Below, piece after piece: positions 59,536 through 64,000 of a stretch of DNA of 64,000 nt. The DNA lies in contig NC_083638.1 of NCBI RefSeq assembly GCF_963576545.1, positions 26,050,090-26,114,089 of the forward strand, in the 5' to 3' direction. A program made the translations under genes and the position numbers. The notes under the pieces were generated by a model, which ran no database searches, was not told the DNA's origin, and saw only the letters and a program-made list of their open reading frames with translations. Source of the stretch: Limanda limanda (taxonomy: Eukaryota > Chordata > Actinopteri > Pleuronectiformes > Pleuronectidae). The first letter of the stretch is position 1. The number at the start of each line of letters is the position of its first letter.

Positions 59536-62500
59536 ACATACACATCTGTTTTCCCATCTCTTCTGAATGCCCTGTAGTGTAATGGTGATTTTCATGCGCT
59601 ATACTCTACAGAATTTACTTTTAAGTTAGAAAACACTGTTTATCTTTTTAAGGAAGCTTTAGCAACTGGAACAAAAATCTGTTCATTCATCCTGCATGTT
59701 GATAGTGTGCTGTTCCCGTGATGCAAACGAGAATCTCTTTTTACACATCTGCTGAGTCATGGTCTAAGTTCAGGCCCATTTCCTACAATTTGAGATATTG
59801 CCTTTCCATATTTCCAGCTCAGTAATAGCTTCTCATTTATCCCGACTGGTTGTTGACCACAGCACCTGGCTGGTGCAATTCTGTCATTGTGCGAAATGGA
59901 ATGCCTCCAGCACTTATCATCTTTGTGAACATTTAGCTATAGATGTTTGGAGGAAAACAGAGAAGAAAGGTGCAAAAACAACCATTTTCTTTCCCATTTT
60001 GGATTTCGAACACTGGCATTGTGTCCCCTCGGCCACAGTACTGGATGTAATCACACAACATATATACCTCTTTGATTAAAGACACACTGAACAAAATGTA
60101 AATGTGATTAACATTTAAAAAACTTGACACTTTAATTCCATTCTGTGTCAGCCGTGCTGGGAGTTTTGATAAAAGCGTTGATCATTTAAAACTTCACAGT
60201 CAGCATATTGTCGTATATATATAAGGTGTTTATTAACACCTACACCTCTGTCATGTCTCAAGTGTGCAGGCTCAAAGTAGGGCAGATGTCATATCACTTT
60301 GACGAGTGCACCATCAAATTATGAACTTGAAGAAATGTCTGATTTGATTCGGCACGTTAAGCCTCACCTCGGTGCCTCGCACACACACCCACACACATAC
60401 ACACACACGCACACACGCACCAAACTGTGAACCATATATTTATCTATCCATTACTGTCACGCAGTTTTCCAACTCTGGAAGTTATTTGAAAGTTGAAAAT
60501 CTTTCTGCAGCCTCCGAGTGTGGCAGCATATGGTCGAAGTGATGGTGGGAATTATCTGTGTCATCTTGTTTGGACATATTCAATTTGGGTCTCAAGCCCC
60601 AGTGGAAATAGTTGAAAGTGGGTGATTTGGGTGATGGAGAGTAGATCCAGATGGCAGAGCAGCAGTAAGATCAATCGAGCTTGATGCATTTTTCCCACTT
60701 CAACATGGAGACAGATGTGGTTTAACACAGTAATTGGGTTTACTTCTAGTTCCTGGATTTATCTTGACATGTAATAACACCTCAAACGGCTTTTGCAAAC
60801 TCGCTTGTAAAAATGCTCAAGCGTTCATTATTTAATGTCTTATGTCATCATAATAACCCATTATCATTAATCATGTCCTCAGGTTAAATAGCGGGCGTTG
60901 ATTGCGGTTTCATTCAGGATATAACCAAGGTCCTTTTAGAATGGTTAATTATGTCAAGATTAAAGTGACGAACATCAGGTCTGCAGCTACCAATCATTTT
61001 CATTCGTAGTTAACAGTGTGATTATCAGTAAAGCCTTGATTCTTTTTCTTGATTCTCAACCAAACAAAGTAGAGCGAAAAGCTCTTTATAATTTCCAAGG
61101 GCCCAAGGTAAAATCTTCAAACAGATTAGACATGTCCAAAAAGGCAGTATGATATTCACATTTTACTCCATTGATTATCAAATTAACTGGCAGTCATTTT
61201 TTGGATTGGAAATTATGAATAAAACTCTAATTAAAGAAGGTCATTCAGCTCAAAGTGTCCTCGTATGACCCTTTAAACTAAAGGTTTTCAAAAGAAATGT
61301 TGAGCTTCATCGCTAAAAAAGATGAAATCTGTCTCTGATCTCCCACACAACTTTAATTACCTCGAGTCTTCTCTAAACAAGAACTGTTAAATATGCAGTC
61401 ACTTGCTATGTGAGGTGAAGCGTCACTTTGTAATGGTCAGAAGATCTCAGTTTTTTTTTTTCTTTTCTAAGCACAATAGATTGCAGGAGGTGATTTAAGA
61501 TATGATTTGGTTTATAACAAGCAGGGAGAAGTACCCAGAGAATCCTCTGACAGTTGGTAACCTACTTTTGCTTTTTGAATACAACTATATAGAAGGTGTC
61601 CCATTACATTCAGAATGCCTTTGATTGCCTGGATCCTTCATTATGCTGATTTTCATAGTTGACCTTTAAACACAACCTACCATCTGAAATATTTAACCGA
61701 CGACAGTCTCTGCTGATTTGACCTTATTTAGCTCAGAGGTATTTTTTTCTTTGCATATAACATAACGGAGTAGTCACACACTCTTCATCATTCAACAAGC
61801 TTTAATTCTGTGTGTGAGTGAGAACGAGCTCCCGTTTGCCCTCTAATCTCGGTGGTGTCAGCTGAATAAAGAACCTTTAAATATGCCACAGCCCAAATAA
61901 AGAGAGGACAGTCACGGCCCAGATGTGTGAGGAGAGTAAGCTGTGCCTGAGTCAATAGATCTCACAGATAGAGGGGTTGACCTTCCAGAGGTAGGCTCAG
62001 CCTTTTAGCTCGTCCCGTCCTCTGTGCTGATCCTGAGTCTAAAGAGAGAGAAACTGCTCCGTCAAGGAGTGTCTTGTGTTTTGGGCTTTATCCCATAATT
62101 AGCTGTAAGGGTAACTTAATGTTCTCTGAATTTTTGTAATGGTTTCAAATGACCTTTACCTCACGGAAAGTGCTGCTCTTCAATAATCAACTCCATTCAA
62201 ATCCACACAACTCCTAAACACATACACACACACACACAAAACATATTTATTCCTCCCCTATATGTATATTATATATTTATTATTTAAAGGTTTACACAAA
62301 TTCAAGGTATTCACATGTAATTTGTGGTGCAATATATTTATTAATGAAAGTAATTTACAATGTACTGGTCAAATCAAAAAAATTGCAGTCACACTAATTA
62401 TAATGATCCAGAAGTTTGTTTAAAGTAGTTTGCCTCCACATGTGTAAATCTGTTCAGTGAAAGACGTGATGGATTTTGAACAGTACGACGGCTTTAAACT

Positions 62501-63499
62501 CAGAAACTAAGTTTAAAATCGATTGAATTGTGGATTTCATTGGAGACCCGGCTCCAGTAAAACTCAGCTGTTGAATTGAAATATCAAGAGCCCAGACCTG
62601 TTCCTTCAGGCCTCTAGCCTCATTTGAAGGTAATGAGTCTCTGTGCACACTGGTGCTCTGCGGCTGCCGGACTATATGAGCAGAGAGGAGGCAATATTGG
62701 AGAGGCAGCTCTCAGTGAGACTGGAGCTGAAATCTGCTGGTAGATCAGTGATAATAAATGTGATTCATTCAAGATGGTGTTTCCCTTTTATCGAGCTCAT
62801 GTCCCTGATATGGTGGAAACCCCACCAACAGGCAGCAGTCTCAGAAATCCTGGGGCCAGATAAAAACAAATCTGGATTTCAATGTAAATGTAGGTTACTT
62901 ACATAATGTCTACACTCTACTAACGTCTTTTAAGCTCATTTTAGTAAACTGTTTTCAGAGGAACGAGCTTGGCTGAGAGATGCTGCCACATTCTGCAGAA
63001 ATTCACTTAATTTCCTGCATCACTAAACCTTTTTATGAATTTTCAGCATGGCTGAATAATACATTTCTCTCTCTTGACTTCATGATCTGTTGGCTTGTTT
63101 GGCATGAAGCTCTGGCGAGAATGTCCTCACTTTATAAATGCTGGCAACAGTGGTCAAGGGATGTACCAGATGGCACGGCCCGTATGCAGTCTGCCCTTTG
63201 GCCAGGTAGACTAATGAATCCTTTTGGGAGTTAATCACAGTGTTTGGCATCAGCGCCTCAATGGGAATAGAACCCACTCTTTTCCCAGTGCCTCAAATAA
63301 TTAGCTCTCACATTTACCTGCTAAAAACAGTCCCCTCAAACCATTGATGTGACACGGACAATATCTTTGTTTTTGTTGAACACTGGAGATATTTGGACTA
63401 AAATATCAAAATAGGATTAAGAATATAAGACAAGAGTTGACATTTTTTGCTTTTTCCCCGTCATAATAACATCTTGTTGTGTAAAATACAGAAATAGGA
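59536..63499. other. gpc6 intron 1, no gene seen
   Basis: Non-coding DNA with a small (CA)n tract at 60380-60420 and another at about 62222-62239. A 93-codon plus-strand frame at 59798-60079 shows no recognisable domain. AT-rich throughout. Confidence 0.5.
60380..60420. repeat. imperfect (CA)n microsatellite
   Basis: CA units interrupted by CCA, TA and GCA. Confidence 0.85.
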
Positions 63500-64000
63500 C
63501 ATAACACCTTTTTTAATCAGATGGTCGGATTTCAGTGAGTCAAGGAACAAATGGTCTTAATCAGTCGAATGACCTTTTGCCTCTGCTGCAGTCTTTAATT
63601 GTGTAATTCTTCCAGCCTCTTACCACAGCCTCTTTCATTTCTGGCAGTTTCTCCCTTCAGTCTCTTCTTCAGGGCGTGAAACGCTGCTCTACCGGGTTAA
63701 GGTCCAGTGATTGACTAGGCCGTTCTAAGACCCTGCGCCCCCCCCACCCCCCTGATGAAGTCCTTTGTTGCATTGGAATTGTGTTTTGGGTCTTTGTCTT
63801 GCTGCATGACGAATTTTGCTCCAGATTAGATTGGACGCATTTTTCTCTAAATCAGCAGACAAGATGGTTCTGTAGACCTCAGAGATCGTCCTCCTGCTGC
63901 CATCATGACTGACATCATCAATAAACGATTAGCGAGCTCGTTCAGGGACGGGCCCTCGGAACACATGTCCTGACACCAGCTCCTCCGTGGATCACAGATG
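63500..64000 (-). pseudogene. Tc1-like transposase remnant, runs off the window
   Basis: Minus-strand remains of a Tc1/mariner DDE transposase. FVMQQDKDPKHNSNATKDFI (around 63760-63820) matches the Tc1 block around the second catalytic Asp, and the Asp is kept. PSQSLDLNPVEQ (63682-63719) matches the block around the third acidic residue, with Glu at 63687-63689. A block resembling DDVSHDGSRRTISEVYR lies upstream in a different frame. The two catalytic blocks are separated by a G-rich low-complexity stretch (63736-63754 on the plus strand, mostly C) and are out of frame. The N-terminal DNA-binding part lies beyond 64000. Non-functional fossil. The left boundary near 63500 is approximate. Confidence 0.8.

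Noticed and set aside
45529..64000. Search for glypican exon 2
   Set aside because: No sequence resembling the next glypican segment (ICPQ and CC-containing block) with an acceptor was seen; the exon probably lies beyond the window.

Overview
This window looks like vertebrate, almost certainly teleost, nuclear DNA. It is AT-rich and full of microsatellites and decayed transposons, with no operon-like packing. The repeat types (TTAA-flanked MITEs, a Tc1-like transposase fossil, a LINE with a YADD motif, an ATCC-tailed SINE-like repeat) resemble those I know from percomorph fishes. That placement rests on memory of the families, not on a database search.

The one confidently supported protein-coding gene is the first coding exon of a glypican, best matched to glypican-6 (gpc6), on the + strand at 45363-45528. 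It encodes a signal peptide and the conserved glypican N-terminus, and ends in a phase-1 splice donor. Upstream lies a CpG-rich, microsatellite-bearing promoter/5'UTR region (about 44755-45362). Downstream, to the window end, is intron 1; no second exon is visible, which fits the very large first intron of GPC6 genes.

Region by region: 1-44.7 kb is a gene desert upstream of gpc6, probably the gpc5-gpc6 interval by vertebrate synteny (inference). It holds dispersed repeats (4.2, 8.5, 10.0, 13.3, 16.0, 19.9-20.7, 31.1, 32.7, 35.5, 42.7 and 43.8 kb), palindromes, and a 1.15-kb hAT-like element at 21.7-22.9 kb. The last has an exact 8-bp target-site duplication and carries broken pieces of a histone H3 gene. 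From 44.7 to 45.5 kb is the gpc6 promoter and exon 1. From 45.5 to 64 kb is intron 1, with a second copy of the 43.8-kb repeat (48.8 kb), an L2/Rex-like LINE reverse transcriptase fossil (49.3-50.4 kb), several (GT)n tracts, a CpG-rich patch near 54.0 kb, a MITE-like copy at 59.1 kb and a Tc1-like transposase remnant running off the right edge.

The most unusual object is the histone-carrying transposon at 21723-22871, which resembles a Pack-TYPE (gene-capturing, non-autonomous) DNA transposon. Most short open reading frames in the window are chance frames in non-coding DNA and are not annotated as genes.
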